From UBA8337 sp965662725 (GTDB lineage: Bacteria > Pseudomonadota > Alphaproteobacteria > RS24), in the NCBI GenBank assembly GCA_965662725.1, contig CBFIIT010000032.1, positions 1 through 18,657 on the forward strand: a stretch of DNA of 18,657 nt, in the 5' to 3' direction. A program made the translations under genes and the position numbers. The notes beneath the pieces were generated by a model. The model saw nothing but the letters and a program-made list of their open reading frames with translations, searched no databases and had not been told where the DNA came from. Numbering within the stretch: position 1 is the first letter of the stretch; the number at the start of each line of letters is the position of its first letter. Shown piece by piece: positions 7,690-16,296 of the stretch.

Positions 7690-9918
7690 ATGGATGTCCT
7701 TCGGCTCACTGGTGTATTTCGGCGGCCGTTTGAAGCAGGGCGGTTAAACCTGTCCGATATCACCCGCGTTTCTTCCGTTATGTTCGCTCTGATGGGCATT
7801 GCCTCGGGCGTTTTCACCTATCTCATTCTATCCAATGCGACGCCGCTCAATCCCAATCCGGAAACGGTTTGGTCGCTCTTATCGCTAAATATTTTCATTA
7901 TTATCGGACTTTTGATTGTCGTTATCGGGCAGGCAGTGCGTATGCGACGCCGTCGCCGTGCCGGTATTGCCGGCGCGCAATTGCATGGGCGGATGATTTC
8001 ATTGTTCTCAATGATTGCCGTATTACCATCAATTTTGGTGGCGATTTTCGCGTTTGTAACGCTGGACCGCGGCTTGGATTACTGGTTCTCCAGCCGCACC
8101 AAGGCCATCATCAATAATACGGCCGATGTTGCCAATGCCTATATGACCGAGCAGCGCAATCACTTGCGGCACGATTTATCAATTATGGCGACGGATATTT
8201 ACGATGCGCGCGAGTTTCTCAAAACCGAGCCGCGTCGTTTTCGTGGGTTTTTGGAAGCGCAGGCCAGTTTGCGCGACATGCAGCAAGCGCTGCTGATTAA
8301 CGACCAAGGCGAGGTGCTGATGGCGGCGTTGCCGCAAACCACAATTTTAACAACATTGCCGCCGCCGGAAGCGTTTTCCGCATCGGAAGAGCGGACAGTC
8401 ACCATTACGTCGCTTGATGAGGGGCAGGTGCTGGCCTTACGCAAAATTGACGGGCTGGAAAACATTTATCTCTATTCGGCGCGAGCAATGCCGCAAAATA
8501 TTATCGAACAGCTTATCGAAACCGATGCAGCTGTGCGCGAATATTTAGCCATGGAGGCGAGGCGGTTTGAAACGCAGCTGACCTTTGCGCTGATTTACAT
8601 TATTTTGACGCTGGTTATTTTGCTATCAGCCATCTGGCTCGGCCTCTCATTGGCCGACAGGCTGGTGCGCCCGATCGGTCGATTGATACAGGCAACCAAA
8701 CGCTTGGGCGAAGGCGATTTGAAGGCGCGGGTTGAGACAGATACGCTTAAGGGTAATGAAGAAATTTTGCAGCTTGCATCGACCTTTAATGAAATGGTGT
8801 CGCGCTTGGGTGTGCAGCAAAGCGATCTGATTTCAGCCCACCAAGATTTGGATGAGCGGGCGCAATTTACCGAAACCGTGCTCAGCGGTGTGTCGTCAGG
8901 TGTAATTGGGGTCGATGAAAAGGGCCGTATCAATCACGCCAATGATGGTGCCGGTGCCTTGTATAATGCTGATCCGCGAGGTCTTATCGGCAAGAAAATC
9001 AATAAAGTGATGCCGGAATTCCAGCCTTTGCTGGCCGATGTGTCATCGTCAAAAAGCGGTCGCGCCATTGCGCAATTCAACATGAATGATGCAGCGCGAA
9101 ACGGCCATATCATTCAAGCCAGCGCCAGCAAATTGGAAGGCCAAGGGGCGATTGTCACATTTGATGATGTTACCGATTTATTGACTGCGCAACGTAATGC
9201 GGCTTGGGCTGATATTGCCCGTCGTATTGCGCATGAAATCAAAAACCCACTGACCCCGATTCAGCTCTCGGCCGAACGTTTACAGGCCAAATTCGGTGAT
9301 ATGGCTGATGAGCAGAGTGATGTTTTTCGGCAATGCACCGACACGATTATTCGGCAAGTTGAAGATATTGGTCGCATGGTCGATGAGTTCGCTTCATTTG
9401 CCCGCATGCCGGAGGCCAGCATGGCGACATTTGATTTGTCTGATACGGTCTCGCAGGCGCTTTTATTGCAGCGCGTTGCCAATAGCGACATTGAATATAA
9501 AGTTTCCGATGTGCCGCAAATTCCGGTTTCCGGCGACCGGCGGCTTATCAGCCAGGCGCTGACCAATGTGCTGAAAAATGCCGAGGAATCGGTGCGCCGC
9601 CAAAATGGCGAAAAGCGAATTGAGTTGGATGTGTCACAAAATGATGAGCAGATTGTTATCACAATCAGCGATACCGGCATTGGGTGGCCGAAAAAAGATA
9701 GATATGCGGTGCTTGAGCCGTATCACACAGCACGCGAGGACGGCACAGGTTTGGGCCTGTCTATCGTGAAGAAAATTATTGATGACCATAATGGGCGTCT
9801 GGTTTTAACCGACGCTCCATGGTGCACGTCTGGCGGGACGGGTGCGAGCCTGCAAATGCATTTGCCTTTGCAGGAGAAAGAAACGGTGGGCCAATCCAAA
9901 ATGCTAGAGGAATTGTAA
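7690..9918 (+). CDS. ntrY: Sensor histidine kinase NtrY
   Basis: 742 residues with the NtrY layout: three N-terminal membrane segments (about 28-48, 62-84, 104-124), a periplasmic sensor region to about 297, a fourth membrane segment (299-322), HAMP, a PAS domain (about 395-500), then dimerisation and ATPase domains. The H-box AHEIKNPLTPIQLS carries the phosphorylated His515. The N-box Asn630 (NVLKNAEES), DTGIGW (661-666) and TGLGLS (686-691) form the ATP site. It phosphorylates NtrX. In other alphaproteobacteria the pair responds to nitrogen, redox or envelope cues. ATG 7690 has AGGGAG six bases upstream and gives the normal N-terminus; ATG 7672 and TTG 7624 are less likely. The stop overlaps the ntrX start by one base (TAATG). 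The genes ntrB and ntrC, which usually precede ntrYX, are not here. Confidence 0.95.
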   Translation: MDVLRLTGVFRRPFEAGRLNLSDITRVSSVMFALMGIASGVFTYLILSNATPLNPNPETVWSLLSLNIFIIIGLLIVVIGQAVRMRRRRRAGIAGAQLHGRMISLFSMIAVLPSILVAIFAFVTLDRGLDYWFSSRTKAIINNTADVANAYMTEQRNHLRHDLSIMATDIYDAREFLKTEPRRFRGFLEAQASLRDMQQALLINDQGEVLMAALPQTTILTTLPPPEAFSASEERTVTITSLDEGQVLALRKIDGLENIYLYSARAMPQNIIEQLIETDAAVREYLAMEARRFETQLTFALIYIILTLVILLSAIWLGLSLADRLVRPIGRLIQATKRLGEGDLKARVETDTLKGNEEILQLASTFNEMVSRLGVQQSDLISAHQDLDERAQFTETVLSGVSSGVIGVDEKGRINHANDGAGALYNADPRGLIGKKINKVMPEFQPLLADVSSSKSGRAIAQFNMNDAARNGHIIQASASKLEGQGAIVTFDDVTDLLTAQRNAAWADIARRIAHEIKNPLTPIQLSAERLQAKFGDMADEQSDVFRQCTDTIIRQVEDIGRMVDEFASFARMPEASMATFDLSDTVSQALLLQRVANSDIEYKVSDVPQIPVSGDRRLISQALTNVLKNAEESVRRQNGEKRIELDVSQNDEQIVITISDTGIGWPKKDRYAVLEPYHTAREDGTGLGLSIVKKIIDDHNGRLVLTDAPWCTSGGTGASLQMHLPLQEKETVGQSKMLEEL

Positions 9919-11312
9919 TGTTTGGAGATGTGTTAATCGTTGATGATGAGCGGGACATTTGTGACTTGGTCGCCGGTGTTCTTGAGGATGAGGGTTATGA
10001 AGCCCGCATGGCCTTTGACAGTGACAGCGCTTTGCGGGAAATCACCCGTCGCTGTCCGGCCATGGTTTTGCTGGATGTATGGCTGCAGGGCAGTCGGCTG
10101 GACGGTTTGGAAGTTCTCAATATTTTGCGTGAGCGTTACCCGAATTTGCCGGTGGTGATTATTTCCGGTCACGGCAATATCGATACTGCCGTGGCGGCCA
10201 TTCGCTCCGGTGCTTATGACTATATTGAAAAGCCGTTTAAGTCGGACAAATTGCTGGTCACTGTAGCGCGAGCCATTGAGGCAGCGCGTTTACAGCGTGA
10301 AAATACCGAATTGAAACGGCGGGCGGATATTCAGTTAACGCTTATCGGGCAGGCCTCTGCCATGGAGCAGTTGAATACGAAGATTGATAAGCTGGCCCAG
10401 ACCAAAAGTCGGGTGATGATTGTCGGGCCTTCCGGTGCCGGTAAAGAGGCGGCGGCGCATCAATTGCACGCACGTTCACCGCGTTCGGCGAATAATTTCA
10501 TTTCCGTTCATACGGCAATGATGGGCGATGATATGGAGCAAATCGATCGATTGCTGTTTGGCTATGAAGATGGTGATTTGATTGAAACCGGCCTGTTTGA
10601 GCAAGCGCATGGTGGCACGCTTTATCTCGATGAGATTGCAAGCTTTCCACAGCGGCAGCAAAAAGCGATTTTGAAAATGCTGTTGGATGGCGGCATTACG
10701 CGCATTGGAGGTTCGCAATTAGTGTCAATTGATGCGCGGATATTATCATCATGCAGCGGTAAGCCGGAAAAATTCATTTCTGACGGCCTTTTGCGTGAAG
10801 ACCTGTATCACCGGCTGAATGTTATGACGTTGGATGTGCCGGGCCTCAGCAATCGGCGCGATGATATTCCATATCTGGTTGAGCATTTTGTTAAAATGCT
10901 GGCGACGCAATTGAATATGCCGGTGCGCAGTGTCGGCACTGATGTGATGGCGGTTTTGCAATCGCATAATTGGCCGGGCAATGTTCGGCAGCTTCGCAAT
11001 TGCATCGAGCATATGATGTTGACGAGCCATGCCGGCAATAGCGATGCATTAACGCTGGAGCATTTGCCGAAGGAAATCATCAGCGATACGGATGTGGCAG
11101 AGAATGTCGGCGAGTCCCGTCATATTATGTCACTTCCATTGCGTGATGCGCGCGAGTGTTTTGAGCGTGATTATCTGATCGCGCAAATAGACCGTTTCTC
11201 GGGCAATATCTCGAGAACGGCTGAATTTGTAGGTATGGAGCGATCGGCATTACACCGTAAGATGAAATCACTTGGTATTTCTGGTGGTAATCATGCTAAA
11301 AGCCATGCCTGA
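9918..11312 (+). CDS. ntrX: Response regulator NtrX, without GAFTGA motif
   Basis: 464 residues. The receiver domain shows Asp9-Asp10, phospho-acceptor Asp53 (LLDVW) and Lys105 (EKPF). The AAA+ domain has Walker A GPSGAGKE (170-177) and Walker B GGTLYLDEI (232-240). The C-terminal Fis-type helix-turn-helix is GNISRTAEFVGMERSALHRK. The loop that in NtrC carries GAFTGA and contacts sigma-54 is shortened to LFGYEDGDLIETGLFEQA, so it probably does not activate sigma-54 polymerase in the classical way. Lack of this motif is, as I recall, known for NtrX in some alphaproteobacteria. The ATG at 9918 has GAGGAA upstream and shares an A with the ntrY stop, implying translational coupling. trkA follows after 23 bases. 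Confidence 0.95.
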   Translation: MFGDVLIVDDERDICDLVAGVLEDEGYEARMAFDSDSALREITRRCPAMVLLDVWLQGSRLDGLEVLNILRERYPNLPVVIISGHGNIDTAVAAIRSGAYDYIEKPFKSDKLLVTVARAIEAARLQRENTELKRRADIQLTLIGQASAMEQLNTKIDKLAQTKSRVMIVGPSGAGKEAAAHQLHARSPRSANNFISVHTAMMGDDMEQIDRLLFGYEDGDLIETGLFEQAHGGTLYLDEIASFPQRQQKAILKMLLDGGITRIGGSQLVSIDARILSSCSGKPEKFISDGLLREDLYHRLNVMTLDVPGLSNRRDDIPYLVEHFVKMLATQLNMPVRSVGTDVMAVLQSHNWPGNVRQLRNCIEHMMLTSHAGNSDALTLEHLPKEIISDTDVAENVGESRHIMSLPLRDARECFERDYLIAQIDRFSGNISRTAEFVGMERSALHRKMKSLGISGGNHAKSHA

Positions 11313-11335
11313 TTTGAAACAAAGGACGTAAACCG

Positions 11336-12709
11336 ATGCAAGTCATTGTTTGTGGGGCCGGCCAAGTAGGTTTTGGCATTGCTCGCCATTTGGCGGGTGA
11401 GGGCAATGACGTGACGGTTGTCGACAGTCAAGCGTCTTTGATGCAACGCATCACCGACACGCTTGATGTTCGTCCTGTGTTGGGGCATGGCGGTCACCCT
11501 GATGTTTTGGAACAAGCCGGCGCGGCGGACGCCGATGTTCTGATTGCGGTTACCGCTTCTGATGAAGTGAACATGATTGCCTGTCAGGCAGCCAAAACAT
11601 TGTTTAACACGCCAAAAACCATTGCCCGTGTGCGCGACAGAAATTATGTACGCCCGCGCTGGCAAAATCTTTTCACCGATGAAGCAATCCCCATTGATGT
11701 GATTATTTCACCGGAAACCGAGGTGGCAAATGCGGTGATGCGCCGTTTGGCATTGCCTGGCGCATTTGATAGTGCCAGTTTTTCCAATGGCTTAGTTGAA
11801 ATGATTGGCGTTTCAATTGAGGAAGATTGTCCGGTGGTCGATACGCCGCTGAACCAGTTGACCGGTCTGTTTCCGGATTTACAGGCGATTGCGGTCGGCA
11901 TTCGGCGCAAGAATGAAGTCTATGTGCCGGATTTTGACGATACCATCCAACCGGGTGATGAGGCATTTCTGGTCACGGCGAGCAGTGATACTGAGCGCAC
12001 GTTGAAAATTTTTGGCCATGCAGAACGAGAAGCACGCCGCATTGTGATTGTTGGTGGCGGTAATATCGGTTTTCAAGTCGCCAAATCTCTCGATGAGCAG
12101 GCCGGTCGCTATGTGCTGAGCTTGATTGAAGGCAAGCCGGAGCGGGCTCGTTATGTGGCTGAGAAGCTGAATAAATCGATCGTCTTACAGGGCAGCGGCC
12201 TGTCGCCTGAAATCTTGTCTGAGGCGGGTATTCGCGATGCTGATTTGGTGCTGGCCCTGACAAATGATGACCAAGTAAATGTGTTGACCAATATGTTGTC
12301 TCTGCAAGAAGGGTGCAGCCGCGGTTTATGCCTGATTAATGATAATAGTTTTCAAAATCTGGCCGGTCAGTTCGGTATGGAAGTATCGATTAACCCTCGC
12401 GCGATCACCGTTTCATCGGTGCTGGGCCATGTGAGGCTTGGCAATGTTGCACGTGTTCACTCGCTAAGTGATGAAACGGCTGAAGTGGTTGAAGCGGAAA
12501 TTCTTGAAGGCGCGCCGATTGTCGGCAGTAAGCTTCGCGACCTCGACTTCGGCAACAGCATGCGTGTCGGCATGGTGCTACGCAAAGGCAAGTTGATTAT
12601 GCCGCGCGGCGGCACTGAATTTAAAGCCGGCGACCGTGTTGTTATGTTCGTTATGGGCGACAGCATTGAAAAATTTGAAAGCCTGCTGCTGAGTAAAGAA
12701 AAGAAATAA
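11336..12709 (+). CDS. trkA: Trk potassium uptake regulatory subunit TrkA
   Basis: 457 residues, the usual length for two-domain TrkA. This cytosolic NAD-binding subunit gates the TrkH channel. Two RCK modules are visible, each with a Rossmann NAD loop: GAGQVG at 7-12 and GGGNIG at 240-245. Each is followed by a strand with the expected acidic or polar residue (VVDSQ, SLIEG) and a C-terminal TrkA_C subdomain (the second is about 375-450, ending EKFESLLLS). AAAGGA precedes the ATG. The gene is separated by a single base from trkH, so the two subunits are almost certainly coexpressed. The ntrYX-trkA order is conserved in alphaproteobacteria. Confidence 0.95.
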   Translation: MQVIVCGAGQVGFGIARHLAGEGNDVTVVDSQASLMQRITDTLDVRPVLGHGGHPDVLEQAGAADADVLIAVTASDEVNMIACQAAKTLFNTPKTIARVRDRNYVRPRWQNLFTDEAIPIDVIISPETEVANAVMRRLALPGAFDSASFSNGLVEMIGVSIEEDCPVVDTPLNQLTGLFPDLQAIAVGIRRKNEVYVPDFDDTIQPGDEAFLVTASSDTERTLKIFGHAEREARRIVIVGGGNIGFQVAKSLDEQAGRYVLSLIEGKPERARYVAEKLNKSIVLQGSGLSPEILSEAGIRDADLVLALTNDDQVNVLTNMLSLQEGCSRGLCLINDNSFQNLAGQFGMEVSINPRAITVSSVLGHVRLGNVARVHSLSDETAEVVEAEILEGAPIVGSKLRDLDFGNSMRVGMVLRKGKLIMPRGGTEFKAGDRVVMFVMGDSIEKFESLLLSKEKK

Positions 12710-12710
12710 T

Positions 12711-14153
12711 ATGCGCTTGGGGGCCATATTATTTACCCTCGGATATGGCGGCTGCATGATTGCGCTGCTTATGCTCATCCCGTTTACTTTCAGCCTTTTT
12801 GAAGATGGCTTGCGTCATACCGGCAATTTTTCTATCGGCCTAATGCTGACGGCTTTTGTCTCGGGGGCGCTTTTGATGACCGGCTTTAATAGCCGACGTC
12901 ATCGCGCGCGCGGCATTGAATTGCTTTTGATTATGGTTCTGTTCTGGGCGTTTTTGCCGATCATGGCGGCCTTGCCATTTATCGGCGCGACGCAAATCCA
13001 CACTTTGTTTGCTGCCTATTTCGAAGCGGTATCGGCCCTGACCACATCTGGCGGGTCCGTTTTAACCGTGCCGCAAGTCGAAGCACCGGCAATTTTGGTC
13101 TGGCGGGCGCTCTTGAGTTGGCTTGGCGGTTTATGGACCTTGGTGTTTGCTGTCGCGGTTTTGGCGCCGTTTGGCATTGGTGGCTTGACGCTTATCGGCA
13201 GTCCTTTACTGCAGCACGAAGAAGATGCGCCGTTATCCTCGCGGCTTGGACGGCCATTGCGGCTTATACTGCCGGTCTATTTGGTATTTACCGCGCTTGG
13301 TATGATTGCTTTGCTGGCTTTTGGCAGTTCACCGTTCGAAGCATTTTGTTTGGCAATGACATCGATTTCCACCAGCGGTCTGACATTGCGCGACGGTAGC
13401 TTGTTCACTTATATGGGCATGGGCCAGCAAGCAGTGGTGTCGCTGCTTTGCCTTATCGGTTCCATCAGTGTGCCGATATTGGTAATGGCGACGCTCGGCC
13501 GCAAAGCGCGTGGTGACTTTCCCGCAACTGAAATGCGCGCCTTTATCGCGATTATTCTCGGCTACATGATTGTCAGCATATTGAGCCTGCCGCAGATGCA
13601 TCCGGCGACGGCTTTATTCCAATCAATTTCTTTGCATAGCACCGCCGGATTTAATTTTGTCCAAGGGCAGGGCATTGGCAATTGGCCGGTTGTCTGGGTG
13701 ATGGTGCCGGTGCTCATTGGTGGAATGGCGCTTTCAACCACTGGCGGGATTAAGGTGATGCGAGTGATTATTCTGATAAAGGATATCGGTTCTGAATTAG
13801 GCAAGCTGACTTATCCCTCATCCGTGCAACCTTTGGCGCTTGAAGGGCGGCGATTGCAGCAAACCGACTTCAGTGCCGCTTGGGCTTTCATGGCGGTGTT
13901 TATTCTTTTCGTAACATTGGGGGTTTTGCTGCTCGGCCTTTTCGGCATGAGTTTGGAAGCTGCATGGCCGGTAGTATTGGGCGCATTGACCAATAGTTTG
14001 GCGATTACATCCCATCTTGCTACGCCGCCAATATATGCGGCAATGAGCGACCCTTTGCAAATCACCGTGACGCTGTTAATGATTGCAGGACGCATTGAGT
14101 TGCTTGTTTTGATGGTGCTTTTTACCTCTTCATTCTGGCGTTATATGCGCTAG
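12711..14153 (+). CDS. trkH: TrkH-family potassium transporter subunit, divergent fourth pore loop
   Basis: 480 residues, about ten to twelve membrane segments in four repeated membrane-pore-membrane units. It forms the potassium channel gated by TrkA, encoded one base upstream. Pore loops can be followed: SALTTSGGS (109-116), TSISTSGLT (217-225), LHSTAGFNF (309-317), and a fourth at GALTNSLAITSHL (424-436). GGMALSTTGGIK (338-348), the intramembrane region before the last unit, is family-typical, as is the end RIELLVLMVLFTSSFWR. The first three loops retain a filter glycine. The fourth has Ser-Leu-Ala where TrkH proteins usually carry Gly-Pro. This may alter selectivity or reflect divergence. 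The assignment to the family is firm, exact ion selectivity is not. Confidence 0.9.
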   Translation: MRLGAILFTLGYGGCMIALLMLIPFTFSLFEDGLRHTGNFSIGLMLTAFVSGALLMTGFNSRRHRARGIELLLIMVLFWAFLPIMAALPFIGATQIHTLFAAYFEAVSALTTSGGSVLTVPQVEAPAILVWRALLSWLGGLWTLVFAVAVLAPFGIGGLTLIGSPLLQHEEDAPLSSRLGRPLRLILPVYLVFTALGMIALLAFGSSPFEAFCLAMTSISTSGLTLRDGSLFTYMGMGQQAVVSLLCLIGSISVPILVMATLGRKARGDFPATEMRAFIAIILGYMIVSILSLPQMHPATALFQSISLHSTAGFNFVQGQGIGNWPVVWVMVPVLIGGMALSTTGGIKVMRVIILIKDIGSELGKLTYPSSVQPLALEGRRLQQTDFSAAWAFMAVFILFVTLGVLLLGLFGMSLEAAWPVVLGALTNSLAITSHLATPPIYAAMSDPLQITVTLLMIAGRIELLVLMVLFTSSFWRYMR

Positions 14154-14170
14154 CCGTTGCGAGGATTTTG

Positions 14171-15013
14171 ATGAGCCGTATCGCTTATATTGATGGAAGT
14201 TATCAGCCGCTAAATGTTCCGGGCATTATGGTCGAGGATCGCGGCTATCAATTCGCCGATGGCGTTTACGAGGTTTGCGCAGTGCGCGGCAGTAAACTAT
14301 TGGATGAAGAAATGCATCTTGATCGGCTGGATTATTCACTGAGTGAATTGAAAATTCCGGAGCCGATGTCACGCGCGGCGCTTCGTCAAATCATGCGCGA
14401 AACCTTACGACGCAATCATATTCGTGACGGCATTCTCTATATCCAAGTGTCGCGCGGTGTGGCCCCCAGAGACCATATGTATGCGCCCGATATCAAACCC
14501 GTATTGGTGATGACCGCGCGGCCAATGAATATGGCGCGGCGTGACAGCATTATGGAAAACGGTATTGAGGTGATTTCTGTGCCCGACCAACGCTGGGCGC
14601 GCTGTGATATCAAATCCATCAGCCTGTTGCCAAACGTATTGGCGCGGCAATCTGCACGTGACGCGAAAGTGCAAGAGGCATGGCAAATTGACGAGCAGGG
14701 CATGGTGACGGAAGGGGCGGCCACCAATGCTTGGATTGTCGATAAAGATAATTGTTTGCGAACCCGTCCGGCAACGAACCAAATACTTAATGGCATTGTG
14801 CGGCAAGTCATATTGCAGTGCGCGAAGCAAAGCGGCCTGACTGTCAAAGAACAGCCTTTTTCGTTGGACGAAGCGTTGCAAGCAAAAGAGTGCTTTTCAA
14901 CCGCTTCCACCATGTCGGTATTTCCGGTCGTAAAAATCGACGGAACGCCAATCGCTGACGGCAAACCGGGTGCGGTTTCGCGGCAACTGTCAGAGGCTTA
15001 TGACGCTGTCTAA
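14171..15013 (+). CDS. dat: D-amino-acid aminotransferase (PLP fold class IV)
   Basis: 280 residues, the usual size for D-alanine transaminase. It interconverts D-amino acids and 2-oxo acids, supplying D-Glu or D-Ala for the cell wall. The N-terminus (IAYIDGSYQPLN, then EDRGYQFADGVYEV) is typical. The catalytic lysine that binds pyridoxal phosphate is Lys148 in CDIKSISLLPNVLA. The cofactor Glu lies in VTEGAATNAW, and FSTASTMSVFPV is the conserved C-terminal cofactor region. The ATG at 14171 has GAGGA seven bases upstream; the TTG one codon earlier is less likely. It sits between trkH and hfq, as in other alphaproteobacteria. Branched-chain aminotransferase and aminodeoxychorismate lyase share the fold, but the sequence favours the D-amino-acid enzyme. 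Confidence 0.88.
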   Translation: MSRIAYIDGSYQPLNVPGIMVEDRGYQFADGVYEVCAVRGSKLLDEEMHLDRLDYSLSELKIPEPMSRAALRQIMRETLRRNHIRDGILYIQVSRGVAPRDHMYAPDIKPVLVMTARPMNMARRDSIMENGIEVISVPDQRWARCDIKSISLLPNVLARQSARDAKVQEAWQIDEQGMVTEGAATNAWIVDKDNCLRTRPATNQILNGIVRQVILQCAKQSGLTVKEQPFSLDEALQAKECFSTASTMSVFPVVKIDGTPIADGKPGAVSRQLSEAYDAV

Positions 15014-15149
15014 TTCGGTTGATTGAAAAAACATTAGGTTTCGTCTTAAAGTTGTGTCACTGTTTTATCTGCGTCGCGGAAGGAGTGCCGCGTCAATAAA
15101 GTAACAGGTCGAGCAGCTCCATCGGCCGTAGAATAAACTGGGTAAACCA

Positions 15150-15374
15150 ATGTCTTCTTCTGACTCGCTGGAAGCGTCTTTTCTCAATCACGTTTGCGAC
15201 CAAAAACTGGCTTTGACTATCTTTCTGGTAAATGGCGTAAAACTGCAGGGCACAATCACTTGGGTTGATGCAACTTCGATGTTGCTAAGCCGTGATGGCC
15301 ATTCGCAGCTTGTTTATAAGCATGCGATTTCGACCATTATGCCGAATAGTCCGGTTGAGATTGCCGTCGCTTAA
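15150..15374 (+). CDS. hfq: RNA-binding protein Hfq, divergent proximal face
   Basis: 74 residues. The Sm1 segment (TIFLVNGVKLQGTITW, 23-38) and the Sm2 segment (LVYKHAISTIMP, 54-65) identify Hfq, the hexameric RNA chaperone for small RNAs. Aligned without gaps to E. coli Hfq up to about residue 46, positions 8, 9, 41 and 42 are Glu, Ala, Ala and Thr instead of Gln, Asp, Gln and Phe. The basic rim residues 16-17 are Cys-Asp. YKH of the proximal face and the distal-face core (Leu26, Gly29, Lys31, Gln33) are kept. The ATG has only a weak GGGTAAA upstream. The 136-base gap before it shows no certain promoter. hflX does not follow; instead the stop overlaps the convergent mazG stop by four bases. 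Confidence 0.93.
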   Translation: MSSSDSLEASFLNHVCDQKLALTIFLVNGVKLQGTITWVDATSMLLSRDGHSQLVYKHAISTIMPNSPVEIAVA

Positions 15375-16186
15375 GATTTTTGTCGTTCGGCGGCTTTAGC
15401 TTGGTCCCAAAATAGGTCAAGCTCCTCCAGGGTAAACTTATCTTTGTCACTGCTTTTGGCCAGTTGTTCCAGGTGCTTAAACCGCCGGATAAACTTTTCA
15501 TTGGTTCGACGCACGGCTTTTTCCGGGTCAATTTTGAGATGGCGGGCAATGTTTGCTGCGACGAAAAGCAAGTCACCAATCTCATCTTCCATTGCGTCAG
15601 CATCGCCTGATTGTATCGCTTCGCGCACTTCAGCTATCTCTTCGTGCAACTTATCAAATACCGGTTCGACATCAGGCCAGTCAAATTGCAGGCGCGCGGC
15701 TCGGTTTTGAATTTTGACGCCACGGGTCAAGCCGGGAAGGGCGACGGGAATATCATCCATCAGACTGTCTGATGTTCGGCCTTTTTCGGCTTTCTCAGCC
15801 GCCTTTATCTCTTCCCAGCTTGCTTTTACGGCGTCGGCATTGTCGGCCGAGGCATCGCTGAATACATGCGGGTGTCTTCGTATCATTTTATCGGCTATCG
15901 CATTGGCCACGTCGTTAAAGTCAAAAAGCGCATCTTCTTCTGCCATGCGTGCGTGAAATACCACTTGCAGCAGCAAATCGCCGAGCTCTTCTTTCAAATC
16001 GGCCATGTCTTCACGTTGAATCGCGTCGACAACCTCATAGGCTTCTTCGATCGTATAGGGCGCGATACTGGCAAAGTCTTGCTGCAAATCCCACGGGCAG
16101 CCGGTATCCGGTGTCCGAAGTGCCTGCATGACATCGATAATGCGTGAAATGCCGTTTTCTGTCTGGTTGTCAGCGTCATCGTCCAT
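15371..16186 (-). CDS. mazG: Nucleoside triphosphate pyrophosphohydrolase MazG
   Basis: 271 residues, the two-domain form. MazG hydrolyses nucleoside triphosphates to monophosphates and pyrophosphate and cleans the nucleotide pool. The first MazG domain has GCPWDLQQ (29-36), the metal-binding EEAYEVVDAI (47-56) and EELGDLLLQVVFHA (66-79). The second domain repeats the pattern as EEIAEVREAI and EDEIGDLLFVAANIARH. GGGAACG lies upstream of the ATG at 16186. In relatives mazG usually follows hfq and hflX on the same strand. Here it faces hfq and the two stop codons overlap in a TTAA. This suggests an inversion or rearrangement at this point. Confidence 0.95.
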   Translation of the reverse strand: MDDDADNQTENGISRIIDVMQALRTPDTGCPWDLQQDFASIAPYTIEEAYEVVDAIQREDMADLKEELGDLLLQVVFHARMAEEDALFDFNDVANAIADKMIRRHPHVFSDASADNADAVKASWEEIKAAEKAEKGRTSDSLMDDIPVALPGLTRGVKIQNRAARLQFDWPDVEPVFDKLHEEIAEVREAIQSGDADAMEDEIGDLLFVAANIARHLKIDPEKAVRRTNEKFIRRFKHLEQLAKSSDKDKFTLEELDLFWDQAKAAERQKS

Positions 16187-16236
16187 AGTCTAACGTTCCC
16201 ATGATTCCGTAGCCGGATGAATAAGGCGTTCATAAA

Positions 16237-16266
16237 CAAATAGGGCGACCGAATGGCCGCCCCTAA
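16237..16266 (-). terminator. Terminator of the lectin operon
   Basis: On the minus strand the sequence from 16265 downward can fold TAGGG/CCCTA with an inner CG and CC/GG stem around a loop of about four bases, with one bulged C and one mismatch. A T-rich tail (ATTTGTTTA) follows. It lies about 30 bases past the last gene of the operon. Confidence 0.6.
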
Positions 16267-16296
16267 ATGTCGCATAATAAATATTATGACAAATTA

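Noticed and set aside
14437..14964. A 175-codon open frame antisense to dat
   Set aside because: It lies wholly inside a well-supported gene and its composition is that of an antisense shadow. The same holds for the 155-codon frame antisense to dacA at 3195-3662.
15076..15110. Strong GGAAGGAG ribosome-binding-like site upstream of hfq, suggesting a leader peptide or earlier start
   Set aside because: No ATG at suitable spacing follows, and the possible GTG is immediately adjacent and gives only a few codons.
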